From the NCBI GenBank assembly GCA_900404475.1, contig OUQQ01000378.1:1-19629 (forward strand): a DNA stretch of 19,629 nucleotides, written 5' to 3'. Below the pieces are notes generated by a model, which saw only the letters and a program-made list of their open reading frames with translations, was not told the DNA's origin and made no database searches. The stretch comes from Spongospora subterranea. Taxonomy: Eukaryota; Endomyxa; Phytomyxea; Plasmodiophorida; Plasmodiophoridae. The position numbers and the translations under genes were made by a program. Shown piece by piece: positions 18,722 through 19,629 of this stretch; positions within the stretch are counted from its first letter, which is position 1, and each line of letters begins with the position of its first letter.

Positions 18722-18866
18722 TGATACCCATGCGCAATAAGCTTCGTGTGTATTTTCCTGATTTTGGTGTGTGTTTCCTGATTTTGGTGTTTTCCTGATT
18801 TTGGTGTTTTCCTATTAATCCAATCGCATTGGTGTGTGTTTGGTGTGTACACACCAAAATCATGGA
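18722..18866 (-). repeat. Short dispersed repeat, copy 2, with three tandem 17-bp units
   Basis: On the minus strand this carries GTGTGTACA and CACCAAACACAC, then three ACACCAAAATCAGGAAA units (18807-18791, 18790-18774, 18770-18754), then GAAGCTTATTGCGCATGGGTA. Copy 1 at 16070-16131 has the same flanks but only one unit. A separate run of about 30 bp (AATGCGATTGGATTAATAGG) is inserted before the array. The two copies are in inverted orientation about 2.6 kb apart. Confidence 0.7.
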
Positions 18867-18879
18867 ACCCATATAATGC

Positions 18880-19058
18880 TACGCGACGCTGCACACGAAG
18901 AACTGTTGCCTGGGCACTTCCATGACAATTGTGGCCATTCGCCGTGTTAAAGTCGAATTGAACTGTGAGCGCATGCTCCAGACTGAAACCAGCACCCAGT
19001 ACGGGTGTGGCCACGATAGCCAATACATTCTCGTACAATTCTCTTAACTTTGATGTGT
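18880..19058 (-). CDS. Coding-like exon, possibly the C-terminal part of a helicase-type ATPase
   Basis: The minus-strand frame starts right after a CGTACAG acceptor (19059-19061) and reads LRELYENVLAIVATPVLGAGF, then a stretch ending SAQATVLRVQRRV. A TPVxGAGxSxE block followed about 30 residues later by Q...RVQRR resembles motifs V and VI of superfamily 2 helicases. This is a weak, eye-based resemblance over about 60 residues. A possible donor CGC/GTAGCA lies near 18881. Downstream the frame runs into the short repeat, which is unlikely to be coding. Upstream exons would lie in 19100-19629, where I could not identify them. Confidence 0.3.
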
Positions 19059-19061
19059 CTG

Positions 19062-19629
19062 TACGTTATCAAAAAAGGTAGTTCATGCGAGTTAATTTAG
19101 ACTCAAGGAGTCCAGTCAAAGAGAAACGAATTGTTCTCAAGTTTGGTCAAGAGAAAAGGCGAATGTAAATATAAATATACAAAAGATAAAGGAATTCAAA
19201 AGTAGTCGATGCAAATAGGATATATATTATCAGTATATTCATTGACGTATGTGGTCAAAGTTTCAACTTGAAAAGACAAAGGTGGGTGTAAATTTAAACT
19301 TTGACCGAAAACCTTGGTTTATATTTGGAATACCAAACGGATCATCATCGCCCACTCAGGAAACCGGTCGGTCGCACATTACAAGATCCTGTTCCTACAG
19401 TCTAGGACCTTTCCATGACGGCGTCTACTGGGCACTGGGACCCCTTGTAATGTGTTACCCAATCATAATAAAGAACAGAAGCACCTAAAACCCCGATGTT
19501 AGGATATACGGGCGTCGCGGCCAACGGGCAGACGAATTCATGTTGTCGCGGATACAAGTCCCATCATTATTGGACTTGAATCCCGTTAATGGGAACACCT
19601 CCTGACAGATCACGCTTCTTAATTCATTT
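19062..19629. other. Right end of the window without a supported gene
   Basis: The plus-strand frame 19249-19488 (79 codons, ATG start) includes FDRKPWFIFGIPNGSSSP and FHDGVYWALGPL. It has no recognised motif. Two short stretches at about 19140-19180 and 19250-19300 share a GGTCAA..AAAAG.C..A.GT..AA.T..A pattern and may be an old duplication. AT-rich sequence dominates 19130-19250. I see nothing firmer. Confidence 0.3.

Noticed and set aside
1..19629. CRISPR array, bacterial operon or ribosome-binding sites
   Set aside because: The spliced genes and eukaryotic families exclude a bacterial origin, and no spaced direct repeats of CRISPR type were seen.

Overview
The window comes from a compact eukaryotic nuclear genome, most likely a small invertebrate such as a tardigrade or nematode; the taxon itself cannot be fixed from the sequence. 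Four genes can be resolved to the exon. Most of their introns are 43-60 nt, with GT...AG ends. Many apparent frame breaks are therefore splice sites: when joined, the exons give open frames whose coding lengths divide by three. The encoded families are a type II membrane histidine phosphatase, C2H2 zinc fingers, a SET/post-SET methyltransferase and a mitochondrial NCA2 protein, all eukaryotic.

Layout. 1-490: last exon of an unrecognised plus-strand gene. 802-3133 (+): NCA2-family mitochondrial membrane protein, six exons. 3263-4351 (-): three-finger C2H2 protein, convergent with NCA2. 4498-6665 (-) and 7006-9048 (-): two tandem paralogues of a membrane-anchored histidine acid phosphatase related to 2-phosphoxylose phosphatase 1, 11 exons each, both intact. 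9852-10390 (-): a small tentative gene of unknown function.

10.4-12.5 kb is a transposon graveyard. It holds a PIF/Harbinger-like transposase fragment, an inverted second copy of its tail forming a palindrome of about 490 bp, and a decayed Tc1/IS630-type transposase abutting that tail. 12817-14317 (+): a gene for a protein with two successive SET plus post-SET units. 14.3-19.6 kb is mixed: unresolved coding-like exons (14.7-15.5 kb, 17.4-17.9 kb, 18.9-19.06 kb), a foldback repeat (15.56-15.99 kb), a decayed copia-like Gag on the minus strand (16.4-17.3 kb), a truncated inverted second copy of the IS630-type element (17.9-18.2 kb), and two inverted copies of a short repeat at 16.07 and 18.72 kb.

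Apart from the phosphatase pair there is no sign that the genes act in one pathway. The left 9 kb is an ordinary gene-dense segment and the right 9 kb a repeat-rich one. The clearest points of interest are the double-SET protein, the phosphatase pair with discordant introns, and the nested inverted transposon debris.
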